Positions 1 through 6,780 are shown, counted from the first letter of the stretch. The stretch: DNA of 9,008 bases from Caldifarciminota bacterium (GCA_021158725.1 JAGGUB010000053.1:1-9008), one strand, 5' to 3'. Notes: generated from the sequence alone by a model not told the origin. Made by a program: numbers and translations.

Positions 1-56
1 TACCTCAAACGTCGCTACCACCGTAAGCGTTGACCAATGTGACCAATAGCTCAGCG
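1..56. other. Left-edge stretch with no supported gene
   Basis: These bases lie beyond the stop of the M23 gene. On the plus strand the first frame reads YLKRRYHRKR and then a TGA at 31-33. This could be the basic tail of a gene entering from the left, but eleven codons cannot establish that. On the minus strand one frame stays open to the window edge, without a convincing start or SD. The stretch also holds a short direct repeat, listed separately. Confidence 0.3.
31..47. repeat. Short direct repeat TGACCAAT x2
   Basis: TGACCAAT occurs at 31-38 and again at 40-47, a 9-bp period separated by one G. It lies in the small gap after the M23 stop. A related TGACCAAA is found at 6819-6826 between two divergent promoters. 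Tandem half-sites with a near-helical period can be operators, but two copies of 8 bp could arise by chance and no function is claimed. Confidence 0.3.
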
Positions 57-1163
57 TTACTTAGTGATGCCAATCTCACCCAGCAACCACAGACACCCCC
101 TGTAACGATAGAACCGCCGTATAAGGTCTATCTCACGCTTGTGTTTGGTAAACATTGATTTATACTTTCCCTTCAATATTCTCACATGTGGCACCTCAAG
201 CTTAAGCGGGTTTATCCATCTACCATTATGCTTTACCCTGAAGTCGAGGTGTGGCCCTGTCGATAACCCTGTCGACCCCACATAACCGATGATCTGCCCC
301 TGTTTGACCTTCACCCCCTTCCTTATACCCTTAGCGTAACGTGATAAATGCGAATAGTACGATTCGTAACCCTTGGGATGACTGATAACCACCTGCTTAC
401 CGTAACCACCACGCCACCCCACGTACTTGACGATACCTGACCCTATCGCACGTACTGGTGTACCCAATGGTGCCACGTAATCCACCCCATAATGTGGACG
501 TACAACATGCAATATAGGGTGATACCTATACTTAGTGTAGCCCGAACTCACCCTCACATAGCTTAACGGTGCACGTAAGAACATACGTTGTAACGATCTA
601 CCACTGGGCTCATAGTACCCATCGTATGGCTCAAAATAGTATGCCTCACTATCTTCATATCTTGCGTATAGTATGGTACCGTACCCGATAAACCTATCCT
701 CTACATAACGTTTGTACGTGAGTATCTCAAATGTATCACCGCGTCTCACCTCAACGTGAAAGTCTATCTCCCACGGAAATATCCTCTCAGTAAACTGATA
801 CACCAAGTAAGGTGTACCACCACGTGCGAGCACCGCCTCGTAGAATGAAGTTGTATCCACCACCCCTTGTATATAAGTTAGTATTTGGCGTTCCGGTATA
901 CGGGTTACTACAAACCCTGTATCTATGAAATAACCTGCATCCCTTGTGAAGTACTTCATCCATCTTATGCCACCCGTATCCCTACATACAACAAGCTCCT
1001 CACCCGGCCATCGTCGTGTGGGGGATATAAACTTACCCAATGATTCAGCCAATACGTACGACTCTCTATAATTTAACCCCGCACGTTGAAACAGTGACTC
1101 CCACGTTTCACCTTTCTCCAGCGTAAAGGTCTGTATTACAAGTACTAAGCTAACCAGCCACAC
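57..1163 (-). CDS. M23 murein endopeptidase, MepM/Csd3-like
   Basis: A 368-aa exported zinc endopeptidase, predicted to cut peptidoglycan cross-links in the periplasm. The start is a GTG at 1163-1161, preceded by AGAGG about 9 nt upstream; the frame closes shortly above it. Residues 1-14 form a short hydrophobic leader with no basic residue. Residues ~15-60 look LysM/OapA-like and ~97-195 resemble the inhibitory/linker domain of MepM- and Csd3-type enzymes (FYEAVL, WEIDF, GDTFEI, FLRAPL). The catalytic domain is ~202-320. Visible metal-site residues are H224 and D228 (HYGVD), H272 (SHLS) and the final motif H305-L-D307. In LytM the last zinc ligand is the second His of HxH; here it is Asp. 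I believe HLDF variants occur in other M23 proteins, and Asp can bind zinc, so the enzyme is probably active. A basic tail of ~45 residues follows. The gene overlaps the plsX end by 14 nt and is the last gene of the rpmF operon. Confidence 0.93.
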   Translation of the reverse strand: MWLVSLVLVIQTFTLEKGETWESLFQRAGLNYRESYVLAESLGKFISPTRRWPGEELVVCRDTGGIRWMKYFTRDAGYFIDTGFVVTRIPERQILTYIQGVVDTTSFYEAVLARGGTPYLVYQFTERIFPWEIDFHVEVRRGDTFEILTYKRYVEDRFIGYGTILYARYEDSEAYYFEPYDGYYEPSGRSLQRMFLRAPLSYVRVSSGYTKYRYHPILHVVRPHYGVDYVAPLGTPVRAIGSGIVKYVGWRGGYGKQVVISHPKGYESYYSHLSRYAKGIRKGVKVKQGQIIGYVGSTGLSTGPHLDFRVKHNGRWINPLKLEVPHVRILKGKYKSMFTKHKREIDLIRRFYRYRGCLWLLGEIGITK

Positions 1164-2127
1164 TGTGTATAGCCTCTTCTATGCTGTCGTTAACCGCTTC
1201 TTTCACATATTTATACGCGGTGAACAACGCATTTTGGATCGCAGGCTCTTTCGACCGTCCATGCCCTATGACGTTGACACCCTTCACACCCATCAGTATA
1301 GCGCCACCGTATCGTTCGTAGTTGAGCCGTCCAAACGACTTCTTAAGCGATGGTGCCAGCATCGCACCTGCCAGCTTCGTGAAGATTGATCGATTGATAC
1401 TCGATTTCAATATATCGCTGATGATCTCAACCAAACTTTCACCAAACTTCAGCATAGCATTACCTATCGCACCTGAACACACAACTATATCCACCACACC
1501 ATAAAGTATCTGATGTGCATCTATATTGCCGTAAAAGTTGAGCCCCGACTGCTTCAACAACCTATGTGCTTCCATGATCTTATCACCACCTTTGATGTCC
1601 TCCTCACCCATTGATACCAACCCAATACTGGGGTTATCGATACCCAACGCATGTTCCAAGTATATCGATGCCATCATCGCAAACTGATACAAATGGATGG
1701 GCTCCGCATCCACATTCGCACCTACATCCAGTACCAACGTATAGCCCTTGACGGTGGGGAAAAACGTTGCCAACGCAGGTCGTTTGATACCCTTCAAACG
1801 CCCAAGCTTAGTAACTGCTGCCACCATATAAGCACCTGAGTTACCGAACCCCACAAATGCATCAAGTTCACCCCTTTTCTGTAACTCCATACCCACAACT
1901 ATTGAGGAGTTGGGCTTCTTGCGGATTGCATCCAGCGGATGTTCATCCATCCCGATAATCTGCTCCGTGTGGTAGATCTTCACCCAGGTTGGAACTCTAC
2001 CTTTGAGTATACTCTCGTCACCTACGAGCACGAGCTCAAACGGCGGCGGCTCAAGCCCATTAACCGCACGTATAATAACATCAGGTGCATGATCACCTCC
2101 CATAGCATCTAATCCGATCCTGGTCAT
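1150..2127 (-). CDS. plsX: Phosphate acyltransferase PlsX
   Basis: 325 aa, slightly short for the family (about 330-350). PlsX converts acyl-ACP plus phosphate to acyl-phosphate, the donor for PlsY in bacterial phosphatidic acid synthesis; it is a peripheral membrane protein. Recognition rests on the N-terminal GLDAMGGDHAPD (5-16), the DAIRKKPNSS segment (66-75), GNSGAYM (95-101), LDVGANVD (133-140), GEEDIKGGD (174-182) and YGGAILMGVKGV (273-284). Some blocks differ from the usual form: CSGAIGN (217-223) stands where I expect CDGFTGN, and FYGNIDAHQI (198-207) where I expect a GNVEGRDI-like sequence. The ATG at 2127 lies 4 nt after the rpmF stop, with AGG/AAGG sequences just upstream, so translation is probably coupled. 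fabH often follows plsX in other bacteria; here an M23 endopeptidase does. Confidence 0.96.
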   Translation of the reverse strand: MTRIGLDAMGGDHAPDVIIRAVNGLEPPPFELVLVGDESILKGRVPTWVKIYHTEQIIGMDEHPLDAIRKKPNSSIVVGMELQKRGELDAFVGFGNSGAYMVAAVTKLGRLKGIKRPALATFFPTVKGYTLVLDVGANVDAEPIHLYQFAMMASIYLEHALGIDNPSIGLVSMGEEDIKGGDKIMEAHRLLKQSGLNFYGNIDAHQILYGVVDIVVCSGAIGNAMLKFGESLVEIISDILKSSINRSIFTKLAGAMLAPSLKKSFGRLNYERYGGAILMGVKGVNVIGHGRSKEPAIQNALFTAYKYVKEAVNDSIEEAIHSVAG

Positions 2128-2131
2128 ATGG

Positions 2132-2308
2132 TTAAACCTTCACCTCTTTACCCTTATAGTGATGACAATAAGGGCATATATGATGTGGTAGTATCAACCT
2201 ACCACAGTTGGGACATGACACCAATTGCAACAATTTCTGCTTACGTTCCCACTGTGACCTGTGATGTCCTACCCGACTTTTGGATTTACGTTTCTTCGGT
2301 ACACCCAT
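2132..2308 (-). CDS. rpmF: 50S ribosomal protein L32
   Basis: A 58-aa protein of the large ribosomal subunit, read by hand on the minus strand from ATG 2308-2306 to TAA 2134-2132. The N-terminus MGVPKRKxSxSR-like region (here MGVPKKRKSKSRVGHHRSQW) is typical of L32. It carries a full zinc ribbon: C32-x2-C35 (CPNC) and C45-x2-C48 (CPYC), so this is the cysteine-containing, zinc-binding form. GGAGGG at 2312-2317 sits 3 nt before the start; this is close spacing but a clear SD. It is the first gene of the rpmF-plsX-M23 operon, an arrangement (rpmF then plsX) that is widespread in bacteria and supports both calls. The antisense frame across it is open but has no protein-like features. Confidence 0.97.
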   Translation of the reverse strand: MGVPKKRKSKSRVGHHRSQWERKQKLLQLVSCPNCGRLILPHHICPYCHHYKGKEVKV

Positions 2309-2322
2309 CGTCCCTCCATAGT

Positions 2323-2351
2323 TAAATATACTTAATAAGCTAACACGTCAA
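2323..2351 (-). promoter_or_regulatory. Promoter for rpmF-plsX-M23
   Basis: Reading the minus strand, TTGACG (2351-2346) is followed by TATTTA (2328-2323) with a 17-bp spacer, or TATATT (2330-2325) with a 15-bp spacer. The predicted transcript start is about 2316-2319, at or just before the rpmF SD, so the leader would be only about 8-12 nt. The same hexamer pair and spacing occurs before the GH57 gene. Confidence 0.6.
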
Positions 2352-2372
2352 TCACCTACAGTAACACATTTC

Positions 2373-2400
2373 TTGACATCCATCCATCCGCTTATATGAT
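2373..2400 (+). promoter_or_regulatory. Promoter for the four-gene membrane block
   Basis: A perfect -35 TTGACA (2373-2378), a 16-bp spacer and TATGAT (2395-2400) as -10 give a strong sigma70-type promoter. The spacer contains three tandem CATC units (2377-2388). The predicted start, near 2407, leaves a leader of about 13 nt holding the SD at 2411-2417. The -35 lies 21 bp from the -35 of the rpmF promoter, so the two point apart without overlapping. Confidence 0.7.
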
Positions 2401-2410
2401 GTATATCACT

Positions 2411-2417
2411 GGAGGTG
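2411..2417 (+). promoter_or_regulatory. Ribosome binding site that fixes the start at 2420
   Basis: GGAGGTG lies 2 nt before ATG 2420-2422. The longer in-frame ATG at 2396 falls inside the predicted -10 box and has no SD, so it could not be translated from this promoter. This makes the first protein 364 aa. Confidence 0.8.
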
Positions 2418-2419
2418 CC

Positions 2420-3514
2420 ATGACTTTCTTAAGCTGGTTAGTGTTTATTTTTCAAATCCCACCACCAACCAACGTCATCGCATACGATCGGCCCAACGAT
2501 GCCGGTAAGGCGATCATCATACAGTGGCAACTATCACCACAAGATACCGCGCTCACCCGTTACGAGATACTACGTATATCAGCAGATACCGTACAACTCA
2601 TAGGCAGTGTACCTGCTGGTATCAACGAGTTCATCGACGTCACCTGTAACGACGGTATCCCTTACAGGTATCAAGTGGTAGCTGTGAAAGACACCGAACG
2701 TGCTGCGTCGGAGGTTACACCTCCCGCGATCAGTTCAGCACAATGGTTCAACACCGGTCGTATCAACGTGTTAATTGGTGTGATACTCTTCTCATCCATC
2801 GTATTATACTTCATACGTAGTGCACGCAAAGGCAAACCGCTCTTCATACGTCGTATTGCGGGATTGGATGCACTCGAAGAAGCTGTAGGTCGTGCTACCG
2901 AAATGGGTCGTCCCATACTTTTCATACCCGGTATCGCATCTGTGGCCGATATCGGTACCATTGCTGGGCTCAATATACTTGGTGAGGTGGCCAAGAAAGC
3001 TGCCAAATATGAAACCCCATTACTTGTACCCAACCGCGACCCCGTCGTCTACACCGTAGCACGTGAAGTCGTACGTGAAGCCTACACCAGCGTAGGCCGA
3101 CCCGATCTATTCGACCCCGACAGCGTGTATTTCGTCACCCAAGAGCAGTTCGGTTACGCAGCCGCCGTCTGCGGTACCATGGTACGTGAACGTCCAGCTA
3201 CTAACCTATTCTTTGGCATGTTCTGGGCAGAATCGCTGATACTGGCAGAAACGGGTGCCACCACCGGTGCTATACAGATAGCGGGTACGGATTCAGTGCA
3301 TCAGCTACCCTTCTTCATACCCGCCTGTGATTACACCATCATCGGTGAGGAACTCTATGCTGCAAGCGCATACTTATCGCGTGAACCTGTCTTGTTGGGA
3401 TCACTTAAGGGTCAAGACTATGGTAAGCTGTTAATCGTCAGCACATTGGTGATCGCCTCCATATTATCGTTGATCGGTTTCAGCAATATTTGGAAGTTTT
3501 TCTCCGTCCAATAG
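2420..3514 (+). CDS. FN3 membrane-anchored protein, DUF6754-like
   Basis: 364 aa. Residues 1-12 are a short hydrophobic leader without basic residues. Residues ~15-103 look like a fibronectin type III domain: PPPTNVIAYD, then IIIQWQL, a YEILR strand and YRYQVVAV near the end. A membrane helix follows at ~114-132, capped by a basic RSARKGK, so FN3 is predicted outside. Residues ~134-333 form a soluble alpha/beta-like domain predicted inside; conspicuous segments are GRPILFIPGIASVADIGT (163-180), TPLLVPNRDP (199-208) and GATTGAIQIAGTD (279-291). A second helix spans ~336-354. FN3 plus this domain matches my memory of DUF6754 proteins; a Pfam search would settle that. No function is known to me. 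It is the first gene of a coupled four-gene block; the next gene starts 8 nt after its stop, and the intervening SD overlaps this TAG. Confidence 0.85.
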   Translation: MTFLSWLVFIFQIPPPTNVIAYDRPNDAGKAIIIQWQLSPQDTALTRYEILRISADTVQLIGSVPAGINEFIDVTCNDGIPYRYQVVAVKDTERAASEVTPPAISSAQWFNTGRINVLIGVILFSSIVLYFIRSARKGKPLFIRRIAGLDALEEAVGRATEMGRPILFIPGIASVADIGTIAGLNILGEVAKKAAKYETPLLVPNRDPVVYTVAREVVREAYTSVGRPDLFDPDSVYFVTQEQFGYAAAVCGTMVRERPATNLFFGMFWAESLILAETGATTGAIQIAGTDSVHQLPFFIPACDYTIIGEELYAASAYLSREPVLLGSLKGQDYGKLLIVSTLVIASILSLIGFSNIWKFFSVQ

Positions 3515-3520
3515 GAGGTA
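3513..3520 (+). promoter_or_regulatory. Ribosome binding site overlapping the previous stop
   Basis: AGGAGGTA begins inside the TAG stop (3512-3514) of the upstream gene and lies 2 nt before ATG 3523. It decides against the in-frame TTG at 3490, which has no SD of its own and lies within the upstream gene. The arrangement suggests that terminating ribosomes feed the second gene. Confidence 0.8.
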
Positions 3521-3522
3521 AC

Positions 3523-4143
3523 ATGCGTCGTTCATTACCGTTAGCCATATGCTTTGTGATGGGCATACTGATGATAATACAGTTTTTTATCCCACACCCT
3601 GTATCTATCAAATTTTTCGACCTCACTTACAAATGGTACATCGTAATAGCTGCATTCGCACTTGTATTGGGTGCAGGTAGCCTCATCTCACATCACACCG
3701 AACGCATAAGGTATCGACGTGAAGGTTGGGCCTACAGCGTAGTAGCACTTGTTTCACTTGTAGTGACTGCAGGTATCGGCTTATTTGGTGGCATAGAGAG
3801 TGGCTCATTATTTATGACGATCTATGAGAACATAATCGTACCACTTGGTGCATCGATGTTTGCCATCCTCGCATTCTACATGGCATCCGCTGCATATAGG
3901 GCATTCAGGGCACGTACACGTGAAGCCACCCTACTGCTGGTATCAGCCTTCATCGTGATGCTGGGTATGGTACCTTTTGGTTACTACATATGGCCGGGAC
4001 TACCTAAGCTTGCCAGCTGGCTACTCAATGTACCCAACCTCGCTGCCAAACGTGGCATAATCTTCGGTGTAGCACTCGGCATGATAGCTACTTCACTTAA
4101 GATCATATTAGGTATAGAGCGTAGCTGGTTGGGAGGTAGCTGA
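3523..4143 (+). CDS. Six-helix integral membrane protein, unknown function
   Basis: 206 aa, not recognised as a named family. Six hydrophobic helices are visible at about 5-24, 36-56, 71-89, 102-124, 135-153 and 177-196. The N-terminus is MRRS, and basic loops HHTERIRYRRE (57-67) and YRAFRARTRE (125-134) lie between helices 2-3 and 4-5, so these loops and the N-terminus should face the cytoplasm. There is no obvious transporter motif, metal-binding set or catalytic triad. PFGYYIWPGLP (151-161) forms a proline- and aromatic-rich outer loop. The start is set by the AGGAGGTA at 3513-3520. The end overlaps the next ATG by one base (TGATG), and the next SD (GGAGGT, 4132-4137) is inside this gene. 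It is probably a subunit of a complex with its neighbours. Confidence 0.88.
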   Translation: MRRSLPLAICFVMGILMIIQFFIPHPVSIKFFDLTYKWYIVIAAFALVLGAGSLISHHTERIRYRREGWAYSVVALVSLVVTAGIGLFGGIESGSLFMTIYENIIVPLGASMFAILAFYMASAAYRAFRARTREATLLLVSAFIVMLGMVPFGYYIWPGLPKLASWLLNVPNLAAKRGIIFGVALGMIATSLKIILGIERSWLGGS

Positions 4144-4985
4144 TGCGTATAGGTGAAACCTTACTTAAAATTGACCGTCGTATGATATATCTCATACTCG
4201 GTATAGCAGTGATCGTACCACTGATCAAACCCATCGGCATACCAGTAAACGTAATGCCCGAAACCCAAAAGCTGTTCAATGCAATCGACCAGATCCCACC
4301 CAACGACAAACCATTACTTATCTCTGTCGATTTCGATCCCGCCGCTATGCCGGAACTCTACCCCATGCTACTGGCAATATTACGACATGCGTTTGCCAAA
4401 AACATCCGAGTAATCGTACTCGCAATATGGGCACCCGGTACGGGGTTGGGTGAGATGGCACTCCAAACCGTAGCCCCTGAGTACAACAAAACCTACGGTA
4501 AAGACTACGTGTTCCTGGGCTACAAACCCGGTATGACAGCTGTCATGCTCGGTATGGGTGAATCCATCCGTGGCGTCTTCCCTACCGACTATTATGGTAC
4601 GCCATTGGATTCGCTCGAAATGATGCAATCCATACGTAACTATCGTGATATAGCGATGTGTGTATCACTCTCGGCAGGTACACCTGGTTACCTGGAATGG
4701 ATCTCCTACGCAGGTGCCCGCTATGGGTTAAAGATAGGTACCGGTGTAACCGCAGTCTCTGCAGCTGACGCATACCCATACGTGCAGACTGGTCAACTCT
4801 GTGGCCTATTGGCGGGGCTCAAAGGTGCTTCCGAATATGAGACATTGATCGAACGTCACGGCTACAGTAAGGCGTTTAAACCCGCCTGCCAAGGTATGGA
4901 CTCACAGTCACTTGCACACCTTGTCATCATGATATTCATCGTACTCGGTAACATCGGTTATTTCCTAACCCGGAGGCAACGATGA
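4143..4985 (+). CDS. Two-anchor protein with large extracytoplasmic domain, unknown
   Basis: 280 aa, not recognised. A helix at ~14-33 follows a basic N-terminus (DRR at 11-13). A second helix at ~257-275 is followed by RRQR at the C-terminus. Positive-inside logic puts the 34-255 domain outside the cytoplasm. That domain looks alpha/beta: strands such as PLLISVDFD (57-65), NIRVIVLAIW (87-96) and IAMCVSLSAG (170-179) alternate with helices. Glycine-rich stretches APGTGLGEM (97-105), KIGTGVTAVSAADA (197-210) and TGQLCGLLAGLKGASEYE (216-233) are the segments most likely to be conserved. Cysteines are few (C173, C220, C249). It overlaps the previous stop by one base and the next start by four (ATGA), so the stoichiometry is probably controlled by coupling. 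I propose a ligand-binding or enzymatic subunit of the block; nothing in the sequence names the substrate. Confidence 0.88.
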   Translation: MRIGETLLKIDRRMIYLILGIAVIVPLIKPIGIPVNVMPETQKLFNAIDQIPPNDKPLLISVDFDPAAMPELYPMLLAILRHAFAKNIRVIVLAIWAPGTGLGEMALQTVAPEYNKTYGKDYVFLGYKPGMTAVMLGMGESIRGVFPTDYYGTPLDSLEMMQSIRNYRDIAMCVSLSAGTPGYLEWISYAGARYGLKIGTGVTAVSAADAYPYVQTGQLCGLLAGLKGASEYETLIERHGYSKAFKPACQGMDSQSLAHLVIMIFIVLGNIGYFLTRRQR

Positions 4986-5611
4986 ACGTATCACATGATC
5001 CACTTGTATGGTTTGCAGCCTTACTCACATTATCAATATTCTCCTTCCTCTACAAGGATAACCCATTCTACAGGTTTGCCGAACACCTATTCGTAGGCAC
5101 TTCAATGGGATACTGGATTGCATTAACCTGGCACAATGCGGTGAAACCCAACCTTTGGATACCACTCGTAAAGGAGCATAACCTGCTCTACATTATACCA
5201 CTCATACTGGGGTTATTCTACTTCTTGCGATTCGTGCCACGTTTGAACTGGCTCGTACGTCTACCGATAGCATTCTCGTTAGGTTGGGCCTCCGGTGTCG
5301 CCATACCTGCTGTATTTCAAGCCTCTATCATCAAACAGATACAGGGTACGATGCTCACCCCAACCATGTTCAACCGTTGGGATACAGGATTATGGTCAGT
5401 CGTCATCCTAATAGGTGTCATCTGCACAATATTGTTCTTCTTCTTTTCAACCGAACGTCGTGGTGTAATGAAGCCTATCGCCCAAATCGGTATAACGTTT
5501 CTGATGATAGGGTTTGGTGCAAGCTTCGGTTACACGGTGATGGCCCGTATCTCGCTATTAATAGGTCGTATGCAGTTCCTATTACGTGATTGGCTTGGCA
5601 TAGTCCAGTAG
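4982..5611 (+). CDS. Polytopic membrane protein, unknown function
   Basis: 209 aa, last gene of the block and not recognised. Hydrophobic segments lie at about 8-24, 35-52, 68-85, 93-113, 135-156 and 166-195; the last is long enough to include a break or a re-entrant part. Basic residues cluster after helices (RFVPRLNWLVR at 83-93, TERRGVMK at 157-164), suggesting cytoplasmic loops there. Polar residues inside membrane stretches, such as H35, H51 and N52, could matter but no motif is clear. The ATG overlaps the upstream TGA by four bases (ATGA), and GGAGG at 4972-4976 serves as SD within the upstream gene. It ends 7 bp from the stop of the convergent lipoprotein gene. I see no hairpin plus T-tract there, so how transcription ends is unclear. 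Confidence 0.86.
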   Translation: MNVSHDPLVWFAALLTLSIFSFLYKDNPFYRFAEHLFVGTSMGYWIALTWHNAVKPNLWIPLVKEHNLLYIIPLILGLFYFLRFVPRLNWLVRLPIAFSLGWASGVAIPAVFQASIIKQIQGTMLTPTMFNRWDTGLWSVVILIGVICTILFFFFSTERRGVMKPIAQIGITFLMIGFGASFGYTVMARISLLIGRMQFLLRDWLGIVQ

Positions 5612-5618
5612 TACTCGA

Positions 5619-6764
5619 TCACCAGCTATATTTAAGTGTCACCACTTTATATGTCATATTCAGTATCGCTTGCTGTAGCTCTTCGGATGACTTACCTTCC
5701 AACTCCATACGTTGGGTTGGTTCCACCATAACGATGTGCTCACCTACCACATCGTATACACCAGCACCCCGCCGTGGGTTCGCTATACTACCGTAGCTGG
5801 TTGCCACCGTAGTGTCAAGCAATACCCTCGTCACCGGTGATAGGTCAGCTGCCTTTATGATACCAAACGTACGACATGCCTTACCCTTATAGTGTTCGTT
5901 GAGCCCCACCCATAAATTACCATCGTTATAGAATACACCAAACCCCATCGGTATCTGTGGAGTACCCAACAACGCACGCTGTTGTTCTGATATACCCATC
6001 AACATGCTATCAATCTGCGCTTCTGTTAACTTCACCCTACGTATATCCAATGTGATACTTTTGAGCAAATTACCACTGGCATCGTACTGTTCGATCCTTG
6101 CATCACCTATCCGCAACAGGTAGAAGTTACCATCCTCATCCACTGCCACATATTCGTATGCGTTGATCATATCCCACAACTTACCATGTAGGATATCGTC
6201 GATCTGCATCGGCTCATCTCGTGTGATACGTACCAGCTCATCCCCCATAGGTGATATCACTGCCACCCTAATTGTTGATAGTGGGCTAAATGTCACATAT
6301 ATATCGCCAGTGTGTGGATGTACCGCCATACTGATAGCGGATTTGTCCGGCAATGGGACGATACGTTCGGAATTACCTAATGTATCGAATATCTGTACCC
6401 TTAACCCACTTTCGAGCACATAGATCCTGTCACCAGGCCCCCATTCAACTTCGGTACTCCCCATACCACCTCGTAGTAAAAGTTCGCCAGCCTCCACACC
6501 TGGATGACCGAACTCCCTTATGAAGTTGCCCTTTCCATCATACAGTACTATCCTACCTTTTGTAAACTCCAGCACCGCAATGTATCTACCATCCTTGGAT
6601 TGCTTTGCACTCATAACAATACCGAGCTGTTCATCGGGCTTCACATTGACTATCTCAAAAACAGGCTCTGTACTCAACCTATGAGTTACTGTAAACCTTG
6701 CACCCTTTCTACAACCAGCTAATCCGACAACCAAAATAAAAACAGGTACCAATCTCCTTATCAT
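5619..6764 (-). CDS. Beta-propeller-like lipoprotein
   Basis: 381 aa. The N-terminus MIRRLVPVFILVVGLAGC is a classic lipoprotein signal: two arginines, a hydrophobic core and lipobox L-A-G-C with Cys18 as the acylated residue, followed by R-K. The mature part has repeated strand blocks of the NHL/6-bladed propeller kind: RIVLYDGKGNFIREFG (71-86), RIYVLESGLRVQIFDTLGN (113-131), DIYVTF with VAVISPMGDELVRI (154-180), NFYLLRIGDARIEQYDASGN (213-232) and NLWVGLNE (283-290). The periodic D-x-x-G-N turns fit propeller blades. Such lipoproteins are commonly sensors or scaffolds on the outer membrane or cell surface; the ligand cannot be read here. The start is certain: AAGGAGG (6775-6769) lies 4 nt before ATG 6764. 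It has its own promoter and converges on the membrane block, so it is not in that operon. Confidence 0.88.
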   Translation of the reverse strand: MIRRLVPVFILVVGLAGCRKGARFTVTHRLSTEPVFEIVNVKPDEQLGIVMSAKQSKDGRYIAVLEFTKGRIVLYDGKGNFIREFGHPGVEAGELLLRGGMGSTEVEWGPGDRIYVLESGLRVQIFDTLGNSERIVPLPDKSAISMAVHPHTGDIYVTFSPLSTIRVAVISPMGDELVRITRDEPMQIDDILHGKLWDMINAYEYVAVDEDGNFYLLRIGDARIEQYDASGNLLKSITLDIRRVKLTEAQIDSMLMGISEQQRALLGTPQIPMGFGVFYNDGNLWVGLNEHYKGKACRTFGIIKAADLSPVTRVLLDTTVATSYGSIANPRRGAGVYDVVGEHIVMVEPTQRMELEGKSSEELQQAILNMTYKVVTLKYSW

Positions 6765-6780
6765 AATACCTCCTTCCTGT

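Noticed and set aside
1165..1839. Several short plus-strand open frames across plsX
   Set aside because: All lie antisense to conserved plsX blocks and lack ribosome binding sites or recognisable features.
2128..2325. Plus-strand open frame of 65 codons
   Set aside because: It is antisense to rpmF, which has a full zinc ribbon, an SD and conserved order with plsX; the plus-strand product shows no domain.
2377..2389. CATC tandem as a CRISPR or satellite repeat
   Set aside because: Only three 4-bp units, without spacers or other copies nearby; noted only as part of the promoter spacer.
2396..2419. Longer start for the FN3 protein at ATG 2396
   Set aside because: It overlaps the predicted -10 box and lacks an SD, whereas GGAGGTG precedes ATG 2420.
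2671..3033. Minus-strand 120-codon open frame within the FN3 gene
   Set aside because: Shadow of the plus-strand gene: low-complexity Ser/Ala/Ile composition, no SD, and it covers the conserved region of a well-supported gene.
3490..3522. TTG start for the six-helix protein
   Set aside because: It lies inside the upstream gene without an SD; AGGAGGTA directly precedes ATG 3523.
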